DNA of 64,000 bases from Clostridia bacterium (GTDB lineage Bacteria > Bacillota > Clostridia > Christensenellales > UMGS416). The notes below the pieces were generated by a model. It searched no databases. It was not told the origin of the DNA and saw only the letters and a list, made by a program, of their open reading frames with translations. Position numbers and translations under genes: made by a program. Of the stretch, positions 1 through 8,755 are shown in pieces. The DNA is taken from NCBI GenBank assembly GCA_016938675.1, contig JAFGUF010000027.1, forward strand, positions 203,134 through 267,133, written 5' to 3'. Within the stretch, counting starts at the first letter, position 1. Each line of letters starts with the position of its first letter.

Positions 1-7
1 GAGACAA

Positions 8-571
8 ATGAGTTCAAAGTCAAGAGGCTTAACTGATGTTCAGCTGCTGGCAGTATGCCATATTATTGGGTTTATTATTGTCAGTGTTTTTATTGCAATC
101 GCCCATAAAGTAGCCAGCACATACCCTAGTCTTACAGTGAGATTGCTTTTTCCTGCCAATATGAGCCCTTGGGAGCAGGGAAAGCTCTTGGTTGTTCCTC
201 TTTCGCTGTTTTTCTTCATAGAATATTTTATAGTCGGTAAAAAATTCAAGAACTTTATTCCTGTCCATTTTCTGGTTGCATTTGCGATACCTGTATTTCT
301 GGTTCTGATATATAGCCTTTATTCTGCAGCCTTCGGTTCACTAAGCAATGACGGCCCTCAGATTGTTTTCTCTTTTACTCTGCTTTTGGCTGCCCTGCTT
401 TCATCTGTTATGCTCGTTACAGCAGAAACTAATTTCAATAAGTTTGCTTTACTATTCATTATTCTATATTTCCTTCTTAACATAGCATATATCGTATTCT
501 TGTTTATGCCGCCTAAAGCCGCGGTGTTCTATGATGCAGTGAATAAGCTCTATGGCCCTGCATTTAAGTAA
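8..571 (+). CDS. DUF6512-like membrane protein, copy 1
   Basis: A 187-residue integral membrane protein of unknown function with about six hydrophobic segments and no signal peptide. After the first two helices it carries FPANMSPWEQGKLL followed by EYFIVGKK, the pattern (P-x-N-x-S-x-W-E-x-x-K-L-L, then E-Y-x-x-G-K) I associate with DUF6512-type proteins. The next gene is a paralogue of identical length with the same motif and the same tail (FYD, then a GP-x-(F/W)-K end). The ATG lies 7 bases from the window edge, so its ribosome binding site and any upstream operon partner cannot be judged. Family assignment is from memory of the motif; no biochemical role is inferred. Confidence 0.65.
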   Translation: MSSKSRGLTDVQLLAVCHIIGFIIVSVFIAIAHKVASTYPSLTVRLLFPANMSPWEQGKLLVVPLSLFFFIEYFIVGKKFKNFIPVHFLVAFAIPVFLVLIYSLYSAAFGSLSNDGPQIVFSFTLLLAALLSSVMLVTAETNFNKFALLFIILYFLLNIAYIVFLFMPPKAAVFYDAVNKLYGPAFK

Positions 572-716
572 AAAGTGTACAATTTTGCTTTGAAGCTACG
601 CATATCCGCAAAAATCACTGATATATAGTAAAAAAACATTTTAAATTCAAAAATTCTGGTATATAATGTAACAGTATTTATACGTATATATTGATATATA
701 AAAGGGGGAAGGAAAA

Positions 717-1280
717 TTGAATAACGCTTTTAAGAAATGGTCAAAAGAAAAAACATTGTTTGTACTGCACGGAATAGGATTTGTAATGGTATGCTTTTAC
801 GGGTCTGTAGTGCATGATTTGGCGAGGACGTTTCCCAACTTTTTAGGCAGGATGCTCTTTCCGTCAAACCTTTGCCTATGGGAACAGGGCAAAATCCTTC
901 TGGTGGGAATGTCTATATGGTTCTTGATTGAGTACCTGATTGTAGGCAGAAAGATTAGAGGCTTTATCTTTATTCATACAATTATTGCATCCTCATTGCC
1001 TATACTTATGTTGATTGTTTATCTGACTCATACAAATCTATTTGGCGATTTCAGCCTTGAAGGTGCACATATTGTTTTATCAGTAGCTCTTATATTGCTT
1101 GGCTTTATAGTATCTGTTGTTATGATTACTTCAAAGAAGGATTATTCAAGCCTTGCGCCATATGGAATAGCCATATATGTAATTATTGTAATGATGTATG
1201 CAGTTTTTACTTATCTTCCTCCAAATGTGGGAATGTTCTACGATGATATGCACAAAGCATTCGGGCCAGTCTGGAAATAA
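717..1280 (+). CDS. DUF6512-like membrane protein, copy 2
   Basis: A second 187-residue multi-pass membrane protein, clearly a duplicate of the gene before it: both share the FPxNxxxWEQGK core, a following EYLIVGRK segment, similar helix spacing and a C-terminal FYD...GPxxK. The start is TTG, chosen because GGGGGAAGGA lies just upstream and no ATG fits. It is separated from copy 1 by 145 bases of A+T-rich sequence that probably holds its own promoter. Both copies are intact, which argues for two working proteins, perhaps subunits of one complex. The function is unknown. Confidence 0.65.
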   Translation: MNNAFKKWSKEKTLFVLHGIGFVMVCFYGSVVHDLARTFPNFLGRMLFPSNLCLWEQGKILLVGMSIWFLIEYLIVGRKIRGFIFIHTIIASSLPILMLIVYLTHTNLFGDFSLEGAHIVLSVALILLGFIVSVVMITSKKDYSSLAPYGIAIYVIIVMMYAVFTYLPPNVGMFYDDMHKAFGPVWK

Positions 1281-1349
1281 CAGCGTGGTTTTCATTGTTT
1301 GACAAGCAAAGTAGCGTATTATATAATATAAAAGCATTTTTAAATATTA

Positions 1350-1460
1350 CTTATCAAGAGTGGTTGAGGGATCGGGCCCGATGACACCCAGCAACCCCTG
1401 TGTGAAAGCAGGAAGGTGCTACTTCCCGCAGGATTTATTCCTGGCAGATGAGGCTATATA
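1350..1460 (+). promoter_or_regulatory. SAM-I (S-box) riboswitch aptamer
   Basis: The RNA contains the S-box landmarks in order: CTTATCAAGAG at 1350-1360, the GGTTGAGGGATCGGGCCCGATGA core, CCCAGCAACC near 1387-1396, AAGGTGCTA near 1413-1421, and GCAGATGAG near 1444-1452. It sits directly upstream of metK, the S-adenosylmethionine synthetase gene. In this riboswitch class SAM binding favours the terminator that follows, so metK expression falls when SAM is plentiful. Confidence 0.95.
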
Positions 1461-1463
1461 CAT

Positions 1464-1491
1464 AACCTCATTCAAGTGTGAGGTTTTTTAT
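1464..1491 (+). terminator. S-box expression-platform terminator
   Basis: The inverted repeat AACCTCA (1464-1470) / TGAGGTT (1479-1485) runs into a T-rich tract. It directly follows the aptamer, and GATGAGG at the aptamer's 3' end can compete for part of the stem, as expected for a transcriptional OFF switch. Confidence 0.88.
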
Positions 1492-1547
1492 TTTGTAAAA
1501 AATTTCAGCACTTAATATTTAAAAAAATAAATAATGAGGTGACAGAC

Positions 1548-2723
1548 ATGTCAAGAACGAAACTTTTTACATCAGAATCAGTGACGGAGGGGCATCCTGA
1601 TAAAGTATGCGACCAGATTTCAGACAGCATATTGGACGCTATTATGGAGCAGGATCCAAACGCAAGAGTAGCCTGCGAGACCGCAGTAAACACAGGCCTA
1701 GTTATGGTGATGGGAGAAATATCGACCTGCTGTTATGTTGACATACCCAGTATAGTAAGAAATACTGTAAGAGATATCGGCTATACCCGTGCAAAGTACG
1801 GATTTGATGCGGACACCTGCGCAGTGCTGCAGAGCATAGATGAGCAGTCATCCGACATAGCAATGGGCGTAAACGATGCGCTGGAAACCAGGCAGAGCGA
1901 AGTGCACCAGAACGGAGCAGGCGACCAAGGGATGATGTTTGGCTTTGCATGCAAAGAGACTGAAAGCTATATGCCTATGCCTATTTACCTTGCCCATAAT
2001 ATGAGCAAGCGCCTGGCAGAAGTGAGAAAAAAAGAAACACTGGACTGGCTGAGGCCTGACGGCAAAACCCAGGTAACTATCAAATATGAAGATGAAAAGC
2101 CGGTTGCTGTGGATACAGTTGTTGTATCATGCCAGCATAGCGAAAATGTTCCTTTATCAACAATAAAAGAAGAAATAATTAAGCATGTGGTTGAGCCTTG
2201 CTTGCCGCAGGATTTGGATATTAGCAATATAAAGTACCTAATTAATCCAACGGGCAGGTTTGTAATAGGCGGCCCTATGGGTGACTCTGGATTAACAGGA
2301 AGAAAAATAATCGTTGATACCTATGGCGGATATGCAAAGCATGGCGGAGGGGCATTCTCAGGAAAGGACTGCACGAAGGTAGACAGAAGCGCAGCGTACG
2401 CAGCAAGATGGGTGGCAAAGCATCTGGTGGCGGCGGATTTATGCGACAAGTGCGAAATAGAAATCGCCTACGCAATAGGCGTAGCAGAGCCGGTCAGCCT
2501 GTTGGTGGACACATTCGGCACGGGCAGGATGGCCGAAAATGAGATAGAAAAAATTGTACGTGAGGTATTCGACCTAAGGCCATCGTCCATAATAAATGAG
2601 CTTGACCTAAGGCGGCCCATATACAGGCAGACTGCGAGCTATGGGCATTTCGGCAGAGATGACCTGAACCTGCCTTGGGAAAAAATATCGAAGCTGGAGC
2701 ACATTAAAAAAGCAATTAAATAG
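1548..2723 (+). CDS. metK: S-adenosylmethionine synthetase
   Basis: Methionine adenosyltransferase, making SAM from methionine and ATP in the cytosol. The 391-residue product has the family hallmarks: [20 protein letters not shown] at the N terminus (ATP/methionine site), [10 protein letters not shown] near residue 115, the [16 protein letters not shown] loop near 235, and [19 protein letters not shown]. Length is normal. The ATG at 1548 is preferred over the in-frame GTG at 1539 because GAGGTG (1537-1542 region) lies at proper spacing from it and would be consumed by the longer reading. The gene lies under the S-box riboswitch and is followed 11 bases later by recD2, which may share the transcript. 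Confidence 0.97.
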   Translation: MSRTKLFTSESVTEGHPDKVCDQISDSILDAIMEQDPNARVACETAVNTGLVMVMGEISTCCYVDIPSIVRNTVRDIGYTRAKYGFDADTCAVLQSIDEQSSDIAMGVNDALETRQSEVHQNGAGDQGMMFGFACKETESYMPMPIYLAHNMSKRLAEVRKKETLDWLRPDGKTQVTIKYEDEKPVAVDTVVVSCQHSENVPLSTIKEEIIKHVVEPCLPQDLDISNIKYLINPTGRFVIGGPMGDSGLTGRKIIVDTYGGYAKHGGGAFSGKDCTKVDRSAAYAARWVAKHLVAADLCDKCEIEIAYAIGVAEPVSLLVDTFGTGRMAENEIEKIVREVFDLRPSSIINELDLRRPIYRQTASYGHFGRDDLNLPWEKISKLEHIKKAIK

Positions 2724-2734
2724 TCAGGTAATCG

Positions 2735-4972
2735 ATGGAATATATTGTTGCAACAATTGAAGGCGTAGTATTCAGAAATGAAGAAAACGGATATACGGTA
2801 TTTGAGATAGCGGTAGACAATGAGCTGGAGACCGCTGTCGGCTCAATGCCGCCTATTGGCGAAGGCGAGAAGATGCGCCTGGGCGGCAAATGGATAACGC
2901 ATGATAAATACGGCAAACAATTTAAGGTGGAAAAATGCGAAAAACTTCCCCCTGATTCCAAAGACGGAATTCTAAGGTATCTGGCGTCCGGATTGATAAA
3001 AGGGGTTGGGCCAGCCACAGCAAAGAAGATAGTTGATGCTTTTGGCGAGGAAACGCTGGAAATAATAAGGTATAACCCTGAAAAACTGAAAGACGTAGAA
3101 GGAATCGGTCACTCAAAAGCTGAAGTAATCGCAAAAGCTCTATCAGAACATATTGCTATGCAGGACAACATGATATTCCTGCAGTCGTTATCTGTCCCGC
3201 TTAACCTGGCTGCCAAAATATGCAGCACATACGGAATAAACACCAAAACAATTGTTGAGAATTATCCATATAAACTGGCATCGGATATTGACGGCATAGG
3301 GTTTCTGCGCGCAGACAGAATAGCAAGGCAGCTAGAATTTGACATGGCATCCGTTGAAAGGCTTGTAGCCGGAATTTCCTATTGCCTTAGTGAAACCGCT
3401 AAAAAGGATGGGAACTCCTGCCTGCCTCTTGACGCATTGAAAGGCAGAGCAGAAAGGCTATTAAGCTGCACTGATGAAAAATATCAGGAGGCGTTTGAAA
3501 AGGCTATCATAAAGAGCGAAATAGTGATAAGAGAGTATGAAAGCATTAGCTACGCATACCTAGCATATCTTGACAGTGCTGAAAGATATACGGCAGAAAA
3601 GATTGCAAGCCTTACATTGAATAGCGATTTTGAGCAGAAAGTGGATCTGGATACTGCACAGAAGATAATCAAGACAATTCAAGGTATCGAATTATCAGAT
3701 GAACAGATGGATGCGGTAAGGTGTGCACTTTCAGCAGGCATCAGCGTTATAACGGGCGGCCCGGGCACAGGAAAGACCACAATAGTAAACAGCATAATAT
3801 GGGCTTTGGAGCAGATAGGCGCTAAGGTGATTCTCGCAGCGCCCACCGGAAGGGCATCAAAAAGGCTTTCAATTGCCACTGGGCATGAAGCATCTACAAT
3901 ACACAGGCTCTTAGAGTATGGATACAGTGAAGACGAGAGCGTATTATCATTCAGCAAAAATGAGAACAATCAGCTGGAATGCGACGCTCTGATAGTAGAT
4001 GAGATGTCCATGGTTGACGTGCTTTTGATGAGCTATCTTTTAAAAGCAATACCGAACAATTGCAGGCTGATATTGGTAGGTGACGCTGATCAGCTGCCGT
4101 CGGTTAGTGCAGGAAATGTTCTGCACGATATAATAAACAGCAAAGCAGTTAAGGTGAAAAGACTGACGCAGATCTACAGGCAGGCACAGGAAAGCCTGAT
4201 AGTAATGAATGCGCATAATATAAATAAAGGCAATAAAATTGAGCTCTATAATAGAGATTCCGACTTTTTCTTCGTTAAGCAGACAAGCTCAGAAGGAGCT
4301 ACAAATGAAATTATCTCTATGGCTACAAAGAGAATACCGGGATTTCTTTCCTGTGATTCTCTTAAGGATATACAGGTGCTCTCACCAATCAAGCGAACAG
4401 ACTTGGGAGTGGAGAGTTTGAATAGAATACTCCAAAATGTTTTTAATCCTCCGGATAAAAAAACTGAAGAAAAAAAATACGGAGAAATGGTCTTCAGATG
4501 CAATGACAAAGTGATGCAGATAAAAAACAACTATAATATTGAGTGGAAAATGATGATGCCCAATGGCACCTACACCAGCGGTAAGGGTGTATTTAACGGA
4601 GATGTAGGGTTTGTTAGCGGAATAAACCATGAAGAGCAGACATTGATAGTAGAGTATGAAGACGGCAAAATAGTGGAATATCTCTTCAGCAATCTGGATG
4701 AACTGTCTCTATCATATGCTATTACAATACATAAATCTCAGGGCAGCGAATATGAGGCCGTTATCCTGCCTCTGCTAAACAGCAATCCGATTCTTTTCAC
4801 CCGCAATCTTCTATATACGGCTGTTACAAGGGCTAAAAGGCTCGTCGTAATAATTGGCGACGAAAAAACAGTTGATAAAATGATAGAAAATGATTTAATA
4901 TACAACAGATATTCTGGGCTGGCTCCGGCCATAAGGAGGCGTCTTGCGAACGATCAAACAGTGTTTAGCTGA
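2735..4972 (+). CDS. recD2: RecD2-type ATP-dependent DNA helicase
   Basis: A 745-residue superfamily 1B 5'-3' DNA helicase of the RecD2/YrrC family, which in Firmicutes acts without RecBC partners in replication fork maintenance and repair. It has the long N-terminal region with OB-like and helix-hairpin-helix segments (GLIKGVGPATAKKIVDAFG; DVEGIGHSKA; DIDGIGFLRADRIA), then Walker A GGPGTGKTT near residue 340, DEXX-box VDEMSM, QLPSV, and C-terminal motifs including SYAITIHKSQGSEY and LLYTAVTRAK. Length is typical of RecD2. The start has only a weak ribosome binding site. Its last 29 bases overlap the comF-like gene. Confidence 0.95.
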   Translation: MEYIVATIEGVVFRNEENGYTVFEIAVDNELETAVGSMPPIGEGEKMRLGGKWITHDKYGKQFKVEKCEKLPPDSKDGILRYLASGLIKGVGPATAKKIVDAFGEETLEIIRYNPEKLKDVEGIGHSKAEVIAKALSEHIAMQDNMIFLQSLSVPLNLAAKICSTYGINTKTIVENYPYKLASDIDGIGFLRADRIARQLEFDMASVERLVAGISYCLSETAKKDGNSCLPLDALKGRAERLLSCTDEKYQEAFEKAIIKSEIVIREYESISYAYLAYLDSAERYTAEKIASLTLNSDFEQKVDLDTAQKIIKTIQGIELSDEQMDAVRCALSAGISVITGGPGTGKTTIVNSIIWALEQIGAKVILAAPTGRASKRLSIATGHEASTIHRLLEYGYSEDESVLSFSKNENNQLECDALIVDEMSMVDVLLMSYLLKAIPNNCRLILVGDADQLPSVSAGNVLHDIINSKAVKVKRLTQIYRQAQESLIVMNAHNINKGNKIELYNRDSDFFFVKQTSSEGATNEIISMATKRIPGFLSCDSLKDIQVLSPIKRTDLGVESLNRILQNVFNPPDKKTEEKKYGEMVFRCNDKVMQIKNNYNIEWKMMMPNGTYTSGKGVFNGDVGFVSGINHEEQTLIVEYEDGKIVEYLFSNLDELSLSYAITIHKSQGSEYEAVILPLLNSNPILFTRNLLYTAVTRAKRLVVIIGDEKTVDKMIENDLIYNRYSGLAPAIRRRLANDQTVFS

Positions 4973-5687
4973 AACATTAAGCTTCATTAAAGAAAACATT
5001 TATCTCACGTTTACTTCATCCGAGCATGTATGCATGGCCTGCGGAGAGGAAATGCAAGACATGCGAGAATACCTGTGTGAATCATGCAAAAAGGAGCTGT
5101 CCACTGATAACGCCAATAAATGTGATGTTTGCGGAAGGATTGTTTCCGAAGGAACATGCAGATACTGCAGGGAAAACAAGAAGCCATACACAAAAGTATA
5201 CTCAGTATTTGAATATGCGGAACCTATAGATAAATTTATAAATGAGTTCAAAGAGCAGGGCATGACCATATACGGGAGAATGTTTACCAAGTCCCTTATA
5301 GAAAAGTACGATGATTTTAATATAGATAATATTGATTTGATAACAAGTGTCCCTGCAAATAAACTTAGAAAAATCGCAAGGCTTCGAAATGCTCCACGCT
5401 TTTTTGCACGCGCTCTCTCCAAACACACAAATATTGAATATTCAAATAAATGTCTTGTTCGAAAAGGCTTCTCAAAGGCTATGCGAAAAAAATCATCGCG
5501 GCAGCGCATGGAGATAGCAGGAAGAAGCTATTTCAAGGGATCATACGACGTAACGGGCAGGAATGTTCTGCTTGTTGACGATGTCTTCACTTCAGGGTCT
5601 ACCTGCCATGTGTGTGCAAACTTGCTGCGAAAAAATGGAGCAAAAAGCGTGGCAGTATTAGTAATGGCCTGCGTAAGAAGCAAGTAA
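4944..5687 (+). CDS. comF: ComF family phosphoribosyltransferase-like protein
   Basis: A 247-residue ComF/GntX family protein, linked to DNA uptake or DNA metabolism in Gram-positives. Cysteine pairs near the N terminus (CMAC...CESC...CDVCGRI...CRYC) form a double zinc ribbon; the C-terminal half is a type I phosphoribosyltransferase fold with the PRPP-binding loop VLLVDDVFTSGST near residue 213. The TTG start at 4944 is supported by AAGGAGG four bases upstream, inside the end of recD2, so translation is probably coupled. The recD2-comF arrangement suggests a DNA-processing operon. Its biochemical substrate is not known. Confidence 0.9.
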   Translation: MRTIKQCLAETLSFIKENIYLTFTSSEHVCMACGEEMQDMREYLCESCKKELSTDNANKCDVCGRIVSEGTCRYCRENKKPYTKVYSVFEYAEPIDKFINEFKEQGMTIYGRMFTKSLIEKYDDFNIDNIDLITSVPANKLRKIARLRNAPRFFARALSKHTNIEYSNKCLVRKGFSKAMRKKSSRQRMEIAGRSYFKGSYDVTGRNVLLVDDVFTSGSTCHVCANLLRKNGAKSVAVLVMACVRSK

Positions 5688-5746
5688 CCAAATTACCCCA
5701 AAAAGAACGATAAATAAAAAAACAGAACTAAATTTAATTTACTACC

Positions 5747-5775
5747 TTGCAATCAACAGTAGTATGTGTTATACT
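5747..5775 (+). promoter_or_regulatory. Promoter of the PadR operon with overlapping dyad
   Basis: TTGCAA (5747-5752), 17 bases, TATACT (5770-5775) form a good sigma-A promoter. The dyad AGTAT-N5-ATACT at 5761-5775 covers the -10 box, a natural position for self-repression by the PadR protein encoded next. Confidence 0.75.
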
Positions 5776-5800
5776 GTAGCTACAGAAAGGAGGTTTGGGT

Positions 5801-6121
5801 TTGAATATTCAGTTTAAAAAAGGTATTTTAGAGCTCTGTGCACTGTCTTTACTGATGGATGAGGATAGATACGGATATGAACTCTTCAACATTTTATCAG
5901 AAAACATATCTGTATCTGAAGGAACGATATATCCGCTGTTGAGAAGGCTGAATCAGGAAGGATACTTCTCCACATACCTGAAAGAATCCAGCGAGGGGCC
6001 GCCGAGAAAATACTACAGGATTACAGAGGACGGAAGAAGAGCCCATAAACTTTTGTCTGAAGAATGGAAAGAGTTTTTAAAAGGAGTAAACAAGATTTTA
6101 TCTGGAGGCAAAAATGAATAA
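5801..6121 (+). CDS. PadR family transcriptional regulator
   Basis: A 106-residue winged-helix repressor. The opening MNIQFKKGILELCALSLL, the helix-turn-helix with SEGTIYPLLRRLNQEGY and the wing with GPPRKYYRITEDGRR are the PadR signature. The TTG at 5801 is chosen over TTG 5795 because AGGAGG at 5788-5793 sits 7 bases from 5801 but only 1 base from 5795, and because this family normally begins M-N-x-Q-F-K-K. It overlaps the next gene by 8 bases; PadR followed by a HAAS/DUF1700 membrane protein is a standard Firmicutes pair, usually responding to envelope conditions. A dyad over its -10 box suggests autoregulation. Confidence 0.93.
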   Translation: MNIQFKKGILELCALSLLMDEDRYGYELFNILSENISVSEGTIYPLLRRLNQEGYFSTYLKESSEGPPRKYYRITEDGRRAHKLLSEEWKEFLKGVNKILSGGKNE

Positions 6122-6971
6122 GAAAGAATTTATGCAGAAACTAAAAGATAGTCTAATGGGGCTTAACCAGAATGATAAAAGGGAAGTTCTTTTGGACTAT
6201 GAAGAACACTTCCTGGACGGAAAAAACCAGGGAAGAACAGAAGAGGAAATATGTGAGGCGCTAGGCGACCCGCGAGAAATAGCGAACGAAATAAAAAATC
6301 AGAGCCAGAAGTCGGCGCCCAGTACTGATGGCGTAAACACAGCCGGGTATATAATAGGAATTATTATACTTGCCGTTGCGTGCTTTGCGCTGGGTTCAGT
6401 GCTCTTAAGCGTTATAGCAGGAGCAATAAGCGGAATATTCGGAGCGGTTGCAGTGGCAGCAGTCTTTTCAAATGCAATGCTGCGACTGACAGCAATTTCT
6501 GCAATAGTATTAATTATTGCAATCTTTGTGCTCATCGCTCTAGGAATAATCAAGCTTATCCCGCTGGTCGTAAAGTGGTTCAAGCAGCTTGCCATGTCTC
6601 TGGACGGAAAAACAGAGGAGGCAAAAAAAGTTGAACATAAAAAGATAAAGATTCATCCAGTAGTATGGATACTTACTGTACTTTTGTGCATTGCTTCAAT
6701 AAGCGGCGTTATTATAGGAAGCGTTGGCTTTGCAAAGGAGGCAGTTAAGGATTTTGACGCTGAGGATATTCATGATATCCAGTCATTTATCACTAATATT
6801 GCTTACGATCACGGCAACTGGGTATATTTCAGCGAAAGCGATTCAGAAGAATTTGAAAGGTCAATGGAGGATTTTGCAGATGACATGGAAGAATTTGCAG
6901 ACGATATGGAAGACCACTTTGACAATAATAGGTTCTGGTTTTTTGGCTGGAGATATATATTCGGAGACTAA
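6114..6971 (+). CDS. DUF1700 (HAAS domain) membrane protein
   Basis: A 285-residue membrane protein. Residues 1-60 form the HAAS/DUF1700 domain (MNKKEFMQKLKDSL...DYEEHF..G...EEEICEALGDPREIANEI); then come two to three transmembrane helices (about 75-155), a cytoplasmic lysine-rich loop, another helix near 180-205, and an acidic tail with repeated DDMEEFADDMED. It overlaps the PadR gene by 8 bases, so the two are co-translated. In the family the HAAS domain is thought to work with the PadR partner; the ligand or signal is unknown. A terminator follows. Confidence 0.88.
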   Translation: MNKKEFMQKLKDSLMGLNQNDKREVLLDYEEHFLDGKNQGRTEEEICEALGDPREIANEIKNQSQKSAPSTDGVNTAGYIIGIIILAVACFALGSVLLSVIAGAISGIFGAVAVAAVFSNAMLRLTAISAIVLIIAIFVLIALGIIKLIPLVVKWFKQLAMSLDGKTEEAKKVEHKKIKIHPVVWILTVLLCIASISGVIIGSVGFAKEAVKDFDAEDIHDIQSFITNIAYDHGNWVYFSESDSEEFERSMEDFADDMEEFADDMEDHFDNNRFWFFGWRYIFGD

Positions 6972-6992
6972 ATATTGAATTATAATATTACT

Positions 6993-7026
6993 TAAAAGGG
7001 TTGTGTACATCATAGCCCTTTTTTGC
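6993..7026 (+). terminator. Rho-independent terminator after the PadR/DUF1700 pair
   Basis: AAAAGGG near 6994-7000 pairs with CCCTTTT beginning at 7016, and the 3' arm continues as a T run. Confidence 0.75.
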
Positions 7027-7198
7027 TATGAAATAAACTTAAGTAAGGCGCCTTAGCGATGAATAAAAATAAAATAATCAACTGCATAAATTTACATAAC
7101 CAATGTTTGGATTATATATTTTGAGCAGATAAAATATATATGATATACTAAGCTTAAAAAGAGCAGATAGACATAATTAATTATTAGAAAGGAAGCAT

Positions 7199-7495
7199 AT
7201 GGATTTTACTTATGATATAGAGGTCTCACTATCTTCAAAAGAATTAAGAAGAGGGCGGAAAGCTTCCGTTGAAGTGAAGATAAAGAACGCTACAAAAGAA
7301 ATTGAGTATTGTGAGGGAGCATTGAAAAAATATAAAGGTCAAAAAAAGCTCAACCAAACAGGAATCGATACATACGGATTGAGTGCACCGATTCCAATAA
7401 TAGCCCCAAAAGGAACATATGAAGTGGAGATATACGCCGTAAGCAGGGATGGAGAAAAAGGGCCTGCATATGATTTAGAGATAAAAATAATATAA
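7199..7495 (+). CDS. Small hypothetical protein
   Basis: A 98-residue soluble protein with no family I recognise. Alternating hydrophobic residues (YDIEVSLSS, ASVEVKIKNA, YEVEIYAVSRDG, YDLEIKII) suggest a small beta-sandwich. There is no signal peptide or membrane segment. AAAGGAAG lies 6-7 bases before the ATG, a solid start. It ends 14 bases before the threonine-aldolase-like gene and is probably co-transcribed with it, but the context does not reveal its role. Confidence 0.7.
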   Translation: MDFTYDIEVSLSSKELRRGRKASVEVKIKNATKEIEYCEGALKKYKGQKKLNQTGIDTYGLSAPIPIIAPKGTYEVEIYAVSRDGEKGPAYDLEIKII

Positions 7496-7509
7496 TCAGG
7501 GAGAAAAAC

Positions 7510-8535
7510 ATGAACTACACTTTTGCCAGCGATAACTGCGCAGGCACAGACAAAAGAATCATGAAGGCGATAGAGAAGGCCAACGAAGGCTTTACGCTTT
7601 CATATGGAGATGATGTATATACGAAGGCGGCTGTCGAGGCTTTTATAAAGGAATTTGGCAATGACATAAAAGTATACTTTGTATATAACGGAACTGGCGC
7701 TAATACGCTGGCATTGGGTTCAATCTTAAAGCCCTACCAGGCGGTAATAACTCCTGCATTTTCACATATTTCAGTGGATGAAACAGGGGCGCCGGAGAAA
7801 TATACGGGCTGCAAGATCATAACATGTGCTACGGAAACGGGAAAGATAGGCATTGAAGATATCAGACCGCATCTTGATGTGCTGGGTACTGTCCATCATA
7901 GCCAGCCGAAAGTTGTGTCTATTACGAATCCTACAGAAGAAGGCACGCTGTATAACACAGATGAAATAAAAGAGATATGTGATTTTTCTCATGAGCATGG
8001 GCTGTATGTGCATATGGATGGGGCACGGATAGGCAACGCGGCGGCAGCATTAGGGAAAAGCCTTAAGGAAATAACAGCAGACTGTGGTGTAGATGTGCTA
8101 TCTTTCGGAGGAACAAAGGGAGGCATGATGTTCGGCGAGGCAGTTGTGTTTTTCAACAAAGAGTTGGGAGTGGATTTCGGATATTTCAGAAAGAACGGAA
8201 CACAGCTGCATTCTAAGATGAGGTTTATTTCAGCGCAGTTTGAGGCCTATCTTGGAGATAAAATGTATCTGGATAACGGAAAACATGCCAATGATATGTG
8301 CAGGTATTTCTATGAGCAGCTGAAGAAGATAGAAGGGATAGAATTTGTGCACGAACCGCAGGCGAACGGAATCTTTATTAAGATGCCTAAACGCCTTGCA
8401 GAAGAAGCGCTTAAGGAGTATTTTTTCTATGACATGGACACAAAAGAAGGCAAGGTAATGAGGCTTATGTGCTCGTTTGCAACAAAAAAAGAAGATATTG
8501 ACGATTTTATGAGAATATTAATACAAAACAAGTAA
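7510..8535 (+). CDS. Threonine aldolase family PLP enzyme
   Basis: A 341-residue fold-type I pyridoxal-phosphate enzyme of the low-specificity L-threonine aldolase/beta-eliminating lyase family, whose members split L-threonine or L-allo-threonine into glycine and acetaldehyde. Visible features: the HMDGARIGNAAAALG segment holding the PLP-contacting Asp and Arg, and SFGGTKGGMMFGEAV with the Schiff-base lysine. Length is normal. The ATG has GGGAG just upstream. In an amino-acid-fermenting anaerobe it would supply glycine and acetaldehyde. Substrate preference cannot be read from the sequence. Confidence 0.9.
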   Translation: MNYTFASDNCAGTDKRIMKAIEKANEGFTLSYGDDVYTKAAVEAFIKEFGNDIKVYFVYNGTGANTLALGSILKPYQAVITPAFSHISVDETGAPEKYTGCKIITCATETGKIGIEDIRPHLDVLGTVHHSQPKVVSITNPTEEGTLYNTDEIKEICDFSHEHGLYVHMDGARIGNAAAALGKSLKEITADCGVDVLSFGGTKGGMMFGEAVVFFNKELGVDFGYFRKNGTQLHSKMRFISAQFEAYLGDKMYLDNGKHANDMCRYFYEQLKKIEGIEFVHEPQANGIFIKMPKRLAEEALKEYFFYDMDTKEGKVMRLMCSFATKKEDIDDFMRILIQNK

Positions 8536-8591
8536 TAATATTAAATAAATTTCTTGCAAATTATAATGACTAGTGCTATCATGTTCCTAAT

Positions 8592-8622
8592 AATGAATAA
8601 TTAGACTAGTGAATTATTCATT
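8592..8622. repeat. Perfect 11-bp inverted repeat
   Basis: AATGAATAATT (8592-8602) and AATTATTCATT (8612-8622) flank a 9-base loop, followed by TTTTAG. It may be a weak A+T-type terminator for the preceding gene or an operator for the aminotransferase gene downstream. Confidence 0.5.
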
Positions 8623-8755
8623 TTAGACGAGTTAGAACAGACAAAAGCACATAGAAGAAGGAAAATAAAATCATTTTGCAGGAAATAAGGCACAGGATTT
8701 TCATTTCGGTTCATTTTATGTATATACAATTTTATAACTAATTTCGGAGGAAATT

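Noticed and set aside
1539..1547. GTG start for metK
   Set aside because: It lies inside the Shine-Dalgarno sequence used by the ATG at 1548.
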